Shown here: positions 1-6,140 of the stretch, piece after piece
Layout: every line of letters begins with the position of its first letter
Numbering within the stretch: position 1 is the first letter of the stretch
Assembly: GCA_964641715.1 (NCBI GenBank)
Contig: CAZXMB010000074.1
Location: 1 to 14,852, forward strand
Source of the DNA: CAZXMB01 sp964641715
Lineage (GTDB): Bacteria > Desulfobacterota > BSN033 > UBA1163
Direction: 5' to 3'
Length of the DNA: 14,852 nucleotides
Translations under genes and position numbers: made by a program
The notes under the pieces: generated by a model
Told to the model about the DNA's origin: nothing
Seen by the model: the letters and a program-made list of their open reading frames with translations, nothing else
The model's database searches: none

Positions 1-32
1 AAGCCCCGCCCTGTGGGCGGGGAGCTTCACTC
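1..32. repeat. GC-rich hairpin repeat, left copy
   Basis: The stem CCCCGCCC/GGGCGGGG closes over a 3-base loop and is followed by AGCTTCACTC. The same 32 bases occur exactly, in inverted orientation, at 14692-14723. The form (AAGCCCC hairpin ending in a TTCAC tail) resembles right-end hairpins of IS200/IS605 or TnpB elements, but no transposase gene is visible. On the minus strand it lies just past the transglycosylase stop, so it could also act as a transcription stop. It sits at the window edge and may continue outside. Confidence 0.7.
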
Positions 33-48
33 CTCTCATGGTTTTATC

Positions 49-1128
49 TCACTGCCGCTCCACTTCTTTCTTCCACGAAGAGAGGAAATCCAGGAATTTC
101 TCAGAGGTTCCGGAAGGAAGATTGAGAAACTGAATTCCGGGCGGAATGGTCTCCTCGGGTAGATGGGGATTCAACTCCTTAAGCTCTTTATAATAGCACC
201 CGATGGCCCTGGCCACCTCCATAATGGAAAGGGAATGGGTCAGCTCGATCTGGACCCTTTCCACCCGGAGAGGGTCGTAAACCTCATCTTCCTCAAGATA
301 AAAACCATATTTCCCGGGATCGCCAAGGATGATCTTTGCCACAATAATCTTATAGACATATCGTTCTGTCTCCATTGGGAGATCGAGGTAGAAATAGTTT
401 CTTGTCTTCTGTAATCCGATCTCCCTCCGGATTCGATTCTCTCCGGCATTATAGGCTGCCATCGAGAGCGCCCAGCTCTGAAACTCATCATGGAGGCTCT
501 TCAGATAAGTGAGGGCGCCTTCGGTTGCCTTGAAGAAATCGAAACGCTCATCGATCCCCCTGTTCTTTCTCATCCCGTATCTTTCCCCCGTGGAGGGAAT
601 GAACTGCCAGATTCCGGCCGCTCCGGAGGAAGAGAGGGCATAAGGTCTCAGGCTGCTTTCCGTGATGGCGACATATTTCAAGTCATCCGGAAGATTCATC
701 TCCTTCAATTGCTTCTCAATATAGGGGAAGTACCTCCGGGCCCGCTTCATCCATAAGAGGACCTGGGCCTGGTTATCCAGGGCCACGATAAATTCCCGGT
801 CCAAATTTTCCCAAACATTTCGGTCTTCCAGGGGAATCTTCTCCCCGCAGAGGGTTACCTCCTTCGGAAGTTTATAGAAAGAAAGGGGCGGGCGAGTCTG
901 AATACTCTCCAGATGCCTTCTGAGGAATACGATCTCTGAGCGAAGTTTTGAAAGAGACTCCTCAAGGCGATTGATTCTTTCCACCCATGCCTCATCCCTC
1001 TCCGGGGAATCTCTTTCGACGATGATCTTCTGGGGTTCGGGCTCCTTCCGGAAGGACCGATCCGTTTCGCAGCCGATCGTAAAAAAACAGATTAAAAAGA
1101 TAAACCCAATGGCTCTTGATAGTCTCAT
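49..1128 (-). CDS. MltD-like membrane-bound lytic murein transglycosylase (lipoprotein)
   Basis: Predicted lytic transglycosylase that cleaves peptidoglycan glycan strands from the outer membrane side of the periplasm. Seen in the 359-residue sequence: a lipoprotein signal peptide with lipobox TIGC (Cys20); a predicted coiled coil at about 45-78; and a goose-type/SLT catalytic domain at about 140-270. That domain holds ITESS (catalytic Glu157), SSSGAAGIWQFIPSTG at 167-181 and AYNAGE at 225-230, the signature order of the MltD/Slt family. The C-terminus (about 285-350) has the look of one degenerate LysM unit (SIMEVARAIGCYYKELKELN), whereas E. coli MltD has two clear LysM repeats and is longer. 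The start is supported by GAGGAG just upstream. It is divergent from the ChaN-like gene, with 91 bases between the two starts. mltD is the nearest name, but orthology is not certain. Confidence 0.9.
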   Translation of the reverse strand: MRLSRAIGFIFLICFFTIGCETDRSFRKEPEPQKIIVERDSPERDEAWVERINRLEESLSKLRSEIVFLRRHLESIQTRPPLSFYKLPKEVTLCGEKIPLEDRNVWENLDREFIVALDNQAQVLLWMKRARRYFPYIEKQLKEMNLPDDLKYVAITESSLRPYALSSSGAAGIWQFIPSTGERYGMRKNRGIDERFDFFKATEGALTYLKSLHDEFQSWALSMAAYNAGENRIRREIGLQKTRNYFYLDLPMETERYVYKIIVAKIILGDPGKYGFYLEEDEVYDPLRVERVQIELTHSLSIMEVARAIGCYYKELKELNPHLPEETIPPGIQFLNLPSGTSEKFLDFLSSWKKEVERQ

Positions 1129-1209
1129 CTCTCCTCAACCTCTCCGGCCCGGTGGAATTATTGTCTTAACGAATACCACACTTTTCCTGCAAGTTTCAAG
1201 AAGGGGTGT

Positions 1210-1215
1210 TATAAT
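1210..1215 (+). promoter_or_regulatory. Possible -10 box (TATAAT) ahead of the ChaN-like gene
   Basis: A perfect TATAAT lies in the short divergent spacer. No good -35 is seen at 17 bases (CTGCAA at 1187-1192 matches half of the consensus). If used, transcription would begin at about 1221-1223, at or after the ATG codons at 1220 and 1223, giving a leaderless message. An alternative is that AAGGGGTG at 1201-1208 is the ribosome site and the TATAAT is chance. Confidence 0.3.
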
Positions 1216-1219
1216 TTAT

Positions 1220-1640
1220 ATGATGAAAAAAGCCTTCCTGCTGATCTCCCTCACTCTCCTTTCAATCGCACTGGGCTGTATCAAGAAACCACCTCAACCC
1301 TGGATTTCAAAGATTTCTGTGATGAAAATTCCTATCGGGCCCGAGGAGATCCTTAGACTCCCCGGGGGTGACCCGACTTCTTTTGAGAGACTCTTAGACG
1401 AACTCGTGATGGCAAGAGTGGTCTTTGTTGGAGAAAATCATGATCGGTTTGAACATCATCGGATTCAATTAAAGATCCTTCAGGGACTCCTGGAGAGAGG
1501 CAAAGAAGTGGCCGTGGCCATGGAGATGTTTGAAAGACCTCACCAACCTGTTTTGGACCGCTGGAGCCAGGGGTTTCTATTGGAAGAGGAGTTTCTCAAA
1601 GAGGTGAACTGGGAAACCACCTGGGGTATGGACTATCAAT
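1220..1640 (+). CDS. ChaN-family (haem-binding/Tiki superfamily) lipoprotein, 3' part missing at the gap
   Basis: The first 140 residues are readable. They hold a lipoprotein signal peptide with a Cys after LSIALG, then the ChaN-type start of the domain: VFVGENHDRFEHHRIQ (about 72-87) and VAVAMEMFERP. In the family these build the conserved GExH and E-M metal/haem-binding site. Campylobacter ChaN is an iron-regulated haem-binding lipoprotein; the role here is inferred only from that. The sequence breaks at W..W..DYQ, about half way through the usual domain, where the N run starts. If the 55-base copies on both sides of the gap are merged, the frame hits TAA directly after DYQ, leaving a 140-residue truncated gene abutting the trpS 3' end. 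Whether the truncation is biological or an assembly fault cannot be told here. Start chosen at the first ATG of ATGATG; the second ATG is equally possible. Confidence 0.75.
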
Positions 1641-1740
1641 NNNNNNNNNNNNNNNNNNNNNNNNNNNNNNNNNNNNNNNNNNNNNNNNNNNNNNNNNNNN
1701 NNNNNNNNNNNNNNNNNNNNNNNNNNNNNNNNNNNNNNNN
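1641..1740. other. Assembly gap of exactly 100 N flanked by a 55-base duplication
   Basis: The 55 bases at 1586-1640 are repeated exactly at 1741-1795. A round 100-N gap between identical 55-mers is what scaffolders leave when two contigs share a k-mer-length end that was not merged. The gap length is therefore not real, and the second copy should not be read as a biological duplication. Confidence 0.9.
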
Positions 1741-1790
1741 GAGGAGTTTCTCAAAGAGGTGAACTGGGAAACCACCTGGGGTATGGACTA

Positions 1791-2777
1791 TCAATAAAAT
1801 TTGGGTTTGACACCGATCTTCGCTCTCACCTCATCCATGACCTCTCTGGCTATGGCTTTGCATCGGGCCGCACCCGATCTTAATACCTCTGTCATGTAGT
1901 CCGGTTTCTGATTGATTTCTTTGACACGGCTCTGGATCGGGCTGATCTCCTCCATCATACTCTTGAAGAGAATCTCTTTACACTCAATACATCCGAATCC
2001 TGCTGTGCGGCATTGATGATCAATCGATGAAACCTGTTCCAGTCTGGAGAAAGCCCGATGCATGGTAAAGATATTACAGTGTTCAGGATGCCCCGGATCG
2101 GTCCGCTTCTGCCGGTGCTCACACGTCGCCGCAGTTCGAAGCTTTTCCCGGATAACTTCCGGCGGATCCAGGAGACCGATGGCGTTATTTAAGGATTTGG
2201 ACATCTTCACATTTCCGTCTGTTCCGAGAATTCTCGGGGCATCGGAGAGAATGACCTGGGGTTCCGGGAAGGTATCTCCAAAACGGCCATTAAATTTCCT
2301 GGCGATCTCTCTTGAAAACTCCACATGCTGAACCTGATCCTCTCCCACCGGCACATAGCCTGCCTTATAAATGAGAATATCAGCCGCCTGAAGGACCGGA
2401 TAGTCAAGAAGCCCAACATTGATATTATGCCGGTGACGTCTCCCCTTCTCCTTGAATTGCGTCATCCTCTCCAGTTCTCCCACAGGCGTCACACAATTGA
2501 AGATCCATGCCAGCTCCGTATGTTCGGGGATATGGGATTGAACAGACACGATACATTTATCGGGCGTCAATCCACAACCGACGAGAATGGTCGCCGTATC
2601 CAGAATCCTTTGCTGCATGGAAGCTACCTCATACTCAATGGTGATGGCATGATAGTCCACCACGCAGTAGATACATTCATATCGGTCCACGAGCCGGACC
2701 CAGTTCCGGATGGCACCCACATAGTTTCCGATATGAATTTCACCCGAAGGCTGAATCCCGCTGAAGATACGATCCAT
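1791..2777 (-). CDS. trpS: Tryptophanyl-tRNA synthetase, iron-sulfur type
   Basis: Class I aminoacyl-tRNA synthetase charging tRNA-Trp in the cytoplasm. With the ATG at 2777 it has 328 residues, the normal bacterial length. Motifs seen: GIQPSGEIHIGNY (HIGH-type, residues 8-19), GEDQVQHVEFSREIARKFN (about 145-163) and KMSKS at 191-195. The C-terminal half carries C234-x21-C256-x6-C263-x2-C266. This is nearly the C-x22-C-x6-C-x2-C set that binds a [4Fe-4S] cluster in Thermotoga maritima TrpRS; E. coli-type enzymes lack it. A TTG three bases upstream is an alternative start, but GGAGGG is spaced better for the ATG (8 bases). The C-terminus (AKIGVKPKFY) looks complete even though its stop lies inside the 55-base copy beside the gap. 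It lies 62 bases downstream of the selenoprotein gene on the same strand and probably has its own promoter. Confidence 0.97.
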   Translation of the reverse strand: MDRIFSGIQPSGEIHIGNYVGAIRNWVRLVDRYECIYCVVDYHAITIEYEVASMQQRILDTATILVGCGLTPDKCIVSVQSHIPEHTELAWIFNCVTPVGELERMTQFKEKGRRHRHNINVGLLDYPVLQAADILIYKAGYVPVGEDQVQHVEFSREIARKFNGRFGDTFPEPQVILSDAPRILGTDGNVKMSKSLNNAIGLLDPPEVIREKLRTAATCEHRQKRTDPGHPEHCNIFTMHRAFSRLEQVSSIDHQCRTAGFGCIECKEILFKSMMEEISPIQSRVKEINQKPDYMTEVLRSGAARCKAIAREVMDEVRAKIGVKPKFY

Positions 2778-2804
2778 CAATAAAGCCCTCCATTCGTTCT
2801 ATCC

Positions 2805-2810
2805 ATTATA
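2805..2810 (-). promoter_or_regulatory. Probable -10 box for trpS
   Basis: A perfect TATAAT on the minus strand, 27 bases ahead of the trpS ATG, leaves room for a short leader that includes the GGAGGG ribosome site. The 17-base-spaced -35 is only T-rich. The box lies inside an imperfect inverted repeat (ATCCA...TGGAT, 2801-2817), which could be an operator or chance. Confidence 0.4.
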
Positions 2811-2841
2811 TTTGGATCATTCGCTATAAAAAAATCAATAC

Positions 2842-3294
2842 CTACTTCCCTTCGATGAACTCATAGAGCATCTTGCCAGCCCTTTCAACAATGGAGCTGC
2901 ATTTCTCCATCCCCCCGGAGGCTAACCATTTCTGCCGCTCCTCTTCATTATCCAAATGGCACCCGGTCAGGTCAAGGCATTGGGTACTTCCAAATTCCTT
3001 TTCAAATTGCTTCCAGAATTCCTGACATTTTCCATAAACCTTTGAGACGGCCTCTTTATCCTTCGGATCCGTCCTCCCGAACTTCATCCCGATCGCCATG
3101 ATCGATCCGGTGAAAGCCCCGCAGAGCGAACCCTTACGGCCAATCCCTCCCCCAAATCCTGTTGCCAATTTCGGGATGATCGAATCCGGATAGCCAAAAT
3201 ACTCCTTGAAACTCAAGGAGACCGACTCCGCTCAGTTGAATCCCTGGCTGAAATAACCTTTGGCCTTCTCTGAAACCGATTTTGCATGACCCAT
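2842..3294 (-). CDS. C_GCAxxG_C_C family selenoprotein (UGA-encoded Sec21)
   Basis: Putative redox-active protein of the C_GCAxxG_C_C family; substrate unknown. Read from the ATG at 3294 it has 150 residues, close to the family's roughly 140. Residues 18-24 read G-F-N-(UGA)-A-E-S, where the family has a conserved Cys in GFNCAE, so UGA at 3232-3234 most likely encodes selenocysteine 21. Downstream are GFGGGIGRKGSLCGAFTG (Cys58 in the CGAxxG motif), Cys90, Cys106, Cys112 and Cys132. The start is set by a near-perfect ribosome site (AAGGGAGGTGATC, complementary to the 16S 3' end) ending 2 bases before the ATG. No comparable site precedes the in-frame TTG at 3216, which a standard gene caller would pick, dropping 26 residues. 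A bacterial SECIS hairpin follows the UGA at the right distance. No selABCD genes lie in the window. The alternative is a nonsense mutation of a Cys codon, which the hairpin makes less likely. Confidence 0.85.
3202..3234 (-). promoter_or_regulatory. Bacterial SECIS element with its UGA codon
   Basis: On the minus strand, UGA (3234-3232) is followed by 11 bases and then a perfect 8-base-pair stem, CTCCTTGA/TCAAGGAG (3220-3213 with 3209-3202), over a 3-base loop GUU. The apical loop begins 19 bases after the UGA and its first base is G. Both agree with the known bacterial SECIS model: loop about 16-37 bases downstream of UGA, and a G among the first two loop bases for SelB binding. It lies inside the coding region, as bacterial SECIS elements do. 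Confidence 0.8.
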
Positions 3295-3325
3295 CTGATC
3301 ACCTCCCTTATTCTATGGAAGATAC

Positions 3326-3354
3326 CTGACAGTCCATTATTTTTAACTTAAATG
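3326..3354 (+). promoter_or_regulatory. Weak candidate promoter for the lipoate operon
   Basis: CTGACA (five of six to the -35 consensus) is followed after 17 bases by TAAATG (three of six to the -10). It lies in the divergent spacer between the selenoprotein and ligase genes. This is offered only because no better site is visible in the spacer. Confidence 0.2.
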
Positions 3355-3395
3355 CCGGGACGAGTTCAAGCTTTTATTTCAGGGAGGAATGGGGA

Positions 3396-3434
3396 ATGAA
3401 ACAGTTCGATTCGTTGAACCCAAAGGGAAAATGA
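3396..3434 (+). CDS. Possible 12-codon leader ORF ahead of the ligase
   Basis: AGGGAGG at 3381-3387, the best ribosome site in this spacer, is set 8 bases before an ATG that opens a 12-residue ORF (MKQFDSLNPKGK) ending in TGA. The real ligase start at 3451 has only a weak site. The short ORF could be a translated leader that couples or tunes expression of the operon. It could equally be a leftover of an earlier start. No peptide homology is known to me. Confidence 0.3.
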   Translation: MKQFDSLNPKGK

Positions 3435-3450
3435 TGTATACAGATGGAAT

Positions 3451-5007
3451 ATGGAAACCTGGAGGCTCATGGACACCGGCGCCCGGTCAGCGGCTGAAAA
3501 TATGGCCCTCGATGAGGTACTTCTCGAATCGAGGTCTGAGGAAAAAACGCCAAACACTCTCCGCCTCCTTCAATTCTCCAGCCCGGCAGTTCTCGTAGGG
3601 CATCACCAATCCCTCGAAGAGGAAGTTCGACTCGATTACTGCCGGGAAAAAGGCATTGAGATCAACCGGAGGCTCACCGGAGGAGGCGCTCTCTACTGGG
3701 GAAGATCGGAGCTGGGATGGGAAGTCTATGTCTCCAAAAAAGACCCGAGAATCCCTTCGAGGATAGAAGACCTTTATCGAAAGATGGGGGAGGCCTCTGC
3801 CCTTGGCCTTCGACATCTGGGAGTCCGTGCCCATTTTCGCCCAAGAAATGATGTGGAGGTGGCCGGCCGGAAGATCTCAGGGATGGGTGGGACCGAACTC
3901 TCCGGAGCCATCCTCTTTCAGGGTACCCTTTTGGTCGATTTCGATGTGGACGAGATGCTCCGGGCCCTCCGGATCCCTACCGAAAAACTTCAGGATAAGG
4001 AGATCGAATCCGTAAAGGAGAGGGTGACCTGTTTAAAACGGGAATTGGGGCGGATCCCATCGATTCAAACCATCAAGGCCTCTTTGACCAAAGGGTTTGA
4101 AGAGGCCTTTGGGGTAAGGTTTGAGAATCAACCTCCGGGGACCGAAGAAGATAACCGGTTAAAAACAAAAATATCTTACTTCTCCTCTTCAGATTATATT
4201 TTCAAAATGAGAGAATCCTTGCCCCGGAGAAAAACCCTGACCTCTCTCCTCAAGGCTCCGGGCGGATTGATCCGGATCTCCATGGCGATGGACATCAAAA
4301 CCCGGGTAATCAACCAGATCCTGATCACCGGCGACTTTTTTGCCTATCCGCGAAGGGCGATCTTCGACCTCGAAAGCCTTCTCAAAAATTCAAAGGCCGA
4401 TCCCTCCATCATTGAAGAGGCCATCCGGTCATTCTTTTCAAAGAATCAGCCGCAGATCTTGGGGGTCCGGCAAGAGCATCTCATCCGGGCCGTTGAGGAG
4501 GCCATCCAGAAAACGGATCTCCTTCCTTACGGATTCGATGAAGAAGAGACCCATCACCTCTTCCCTGTCCTGAAGCCCTTCAGAGAGGTGAAGAGGCCTG
4601 AAGCTCTTCTTCTCCCTTACTGCGCCAAAGAAATTGACTGCGACTATAGAAACCGCACTGGCTGTGAAGAATGCGGGCGCTGTTCCATTGGAGAGGCCAT
4701 TCAGATGGCCAGATCTTTTGGAATGGACTCCGTCACCATTCAGAATTATGAAGAACTCGAATCCACCCTTCGCAAACTGAAGCGCTCGGGGGTAAAGAGA
4801 TTTATCGGGTCCTGCTGTGAACCTTTTTATGGGAAACACCGTCCTGATTTTGAAAGAATGGGTCTTCCCGGGATCCTCATTGATGTGGAGAGGGCCACCT
4901 GCTACGATCTCGGCCAGGAGAAGGAAGCATTCAGAGGCCAATTCGAAAACCAGACTCAGCTCAATCTCCCCCTCCTTCAGAGGGTCCTGGAGTTCACCCA
5001 TGCCTGA
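3451..5007 (+). CDS. Lipoate-protein ligase (catalytic + accessory domains) fused to DUF116
   Basis: The 518 residues have three parts. Residues 1 to about 250 are an LplA/biotin-lipoate ligase fold: WRLMDTGARSAAENMALDE at the N-terminus, RRLTGGGALYWG at 73-84, the catalytic lysine in GRKISG (Lys141), and FQGTLLVDFD at 156-165. About 255-350 is the LplA accessory domain (LLKAPGGLIRISM, ITGDFFAYP). About 385-515 is DUF116, with eight Cys at 391, 397, 405, 408, 411, 455, 456 and 484, arranged like an Fe-S or metal site. The ligase attaches lipoate or octanoate to lysines of carrier proteins. Its setting next to two LipS-like radical SAM proteins and a LipT-like flavoprotein points to the sLpl(AB) role in the LipS1/LipS2 pathway. 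The role of DUF116 is unknown. The start is set by alignment of the family N-terminus, since the ribosome site is weak. It overlaps the next gene by 8 bases. Confidence 0.9.
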   Translation: METWRLMDTGARSAAENMALDEVLLESRSEEKTPNTLRLLQFSSPAVLVGHHQSLEEEVRLDYCREKGIEINRRLTGGGALYWGRSELGWEVYVSKKDPRIPSRIEDLYRKMGEASALGLRHLGVRAHFRPRNDVEVAGRKISGMGGTELSGAILFQGTLLVDFDVDEMLRALRIPTEKLQDKEIESVKERVTCLKRELGRIPSIQTIKASLTKGFEEAFGVRFENQPPGTEEDNRLKTKISYFSSSDYIFKMRESLPRRKTLTSLLKAPGGLIRISMAMDIKTRVINQILITGDFFAYPRRAIFDLESLLKNSKADPSIIEEAIRSFFSKNQPQILGVRQEHLIRAVEEAIQKTDLLPYGFDEEETHHLFPVLKPFREVKRPEALLLPYCAKEIDCDYRNRTGCEECGRCSIGEAIQMARSFGMDSVTIQNYEELESTLRKLKRSGVKRFIGSCCEPFYGKHRPDFERMGLPGILIDVERATCYDLGQEKEAFRGQFENQTQLNLPLLQRVLEFTHA

Positions 5008-6103
5008 AACCATTGGCAGAGATTATGATATCATGGTGATCGGCGCCGGTCCTGCAGGTTCGAGTGCTGCTCGTACGGCAGCTCAAATGGGATTAAGGGT
5101 TCTTCTCATCGATAAGAAACAGCACCCGGGTTTTCCCGTCCGGTGTGCAGAGCTGGTTTCTCAATGGGTTCTCCGGCACACCCCTTTTCCCCTCAGGTCA
5201 ATCATTCAGTCCGTTGAAACAATGATCATCCATTTCCCGGATGGTTCTTCTCGTGAAATGAAAAGCCCCGGATACATGCTTGACCGCTCCCGCTTCGATA
5301 AGGAATGGGCATCTTCTGCCGTCCTTGCCGGAGCTGAGATCTCCATGGGGACGAAGGCCCTCAGGTGTTCCTCCCAGGGCGTTCTCATCGAGAAAGGAGC
5401 GCAAAAGGAATGGGTGAGATCGAAAGTGGTCATCGGTGCCGATGGAGTTCATTCCACCGTAGCCCGCCTGGCGGCAAAGCCCCCGGTCAGGCAGATGGTT
5501 GCCCTTCAATACGAAATCATCCTCTTTGAACCTCAGTCTCATGTCGATATCTATTTCCATCCGGATTATGAAGGCGGGTATGCCTGGTTTTTCCCAAAGG
5601 GGAATTCAGCCAATGCGGGGATCGGGACAATCCCTTCAAAAACCCATCTGCTGCCAGAGTTATTAAGTGGTTTTTTAAATCATCTCAAAAAATCCGGAAA
5701 ACTGCCGAGAATCGAAATCGTTTCAAAGACAGGGGGCTCCATCCCCTGCCAGCCTCGTGAGCAGACGGCCTTTGAGAATATCCTTCTTGTGGGTGATGCG
5801 GCTGGTCATGCCCACCCCATCACCGGAGCTGGGATCCTCAATGCGATCATCGGAGGTGAGATCGCCGGAAGGGTTTCGGCAGAGGCTGTGAACAGAGGAG
5901 AACTCAGCTATTTAGAACAATATGAGACGAAATGGAGGGAGATCTTCGGAAAGACCCTGCAGTACGGATATGTTAAAAGAAATTTTCTTGAGGAGAACTG
6001 GAAGGAATCCGGTTTTGATTTTAAAATTTTAGTAAGAAAGACCTGGGCCGGATTTAAAGAATACTATCAGGATCGAAAAAAGTCTCTTCATTCCCCTCTT
6101 TGA
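5000..6103 (+). CDS. Geranylgeranyl-reductase family FAD-dependent oxidoreductase (LipT-like)
   Basis: Soluble flavoprotein of 367 residues. It has the Rossmann FAD motif VIGAGPAG at 13-20; a conserved FPVRCAELVS stretch with a single Cys, typical of the geranylgeranyl reductase family; VIGADGVHSTVAR at about 145-157; and the second FAD motif ILLVGDAAGHAHPITGAGI. This family reduces prenyl chains in some organisms, but no lipid genes are near. Inside a ligase-radical SAM cluster the better reading is LipT, the FAD-binding oxidoreductase described with LipS1/LipS2, perhaps an electron carrier for the radical SAM enzymes (inference). The ATG at 5000 is preceded by GGAG at 7 bases and overlaps the ligase stop, implying translational coupling. 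A longer in-frame extension upstream is rejected because it lies inside the ligase. The last codons and stop fall inside a palindromic repeat (6093-6113). Confidence 0.82.
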   Translation: MPETIGRDYDIMVIGAGPAGSSAARTAAQMGLRVLLIDKKQHPGFPVRCAELVSQWVLRHTPFPLRSIIQSVETMIIHFPDGSSREMKSPGYMLDRSRFDKEWASSAVLAGAEISMGTKALRCSSQGVLIEKGAQKEWVRSKVVIGADGVHSTVARLAAKPPVRQMVALQYEIILFEPQSHVDIYFHPDYEGGYAWFFPKGNSANAGIGTIPSKTHLLPELLSGFLNHLKKSGKLPRIEIVSKTGGSIPCQPREQTAFENILLVGDAAGHAHPITGAGILNAIIGGEIAGRVSAEAVNRGELSYLEQYETKWREIFGKTLQYGYVKRNFLEENWKESGFDFKILVRKTWAGFKEYYQDRKKSLHSPL

Positions 6104-6113
6104 AAAAGAGGGG
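6093..6113. repeat. Palindromic repeat covering the flavoprotein stop codon
   Basis: A perfect 9-base-pair stem, CCCCTCTTT/AAAGAGGGG, with loop GAA. It is followed by CTGGGGGAGATT, the form of a dispersed repeat seen in many related genomes. It supplies the last residues and stop of the upstream gene and could form a hairpin in the operon mRNA. No T-run follows on the plus strand, so it is not a clear terminator. Confidence 0.6.
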
Positions 6114-6140
6114 CTGGGGGAGATTGAGAAAGAGGGAAAG

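Noticed and set aside
4817..4999. An in-frame N-terminal extension of the LipT-like flavoprotein
   Set aside because: It lies entirely inside the ligase-DUF116 gene, and the FAD motif begins near residue 13 when the ATG at 5000 is used, as expected.
4438..5013. A 191-residue open frame on the minus strand opposite the DUF116 domain
   Set aside because: The plus-strand frame shows clear ligase and DUF116 motifs; the antisense frame has no recognisable motif and is a by-product of codon usage.
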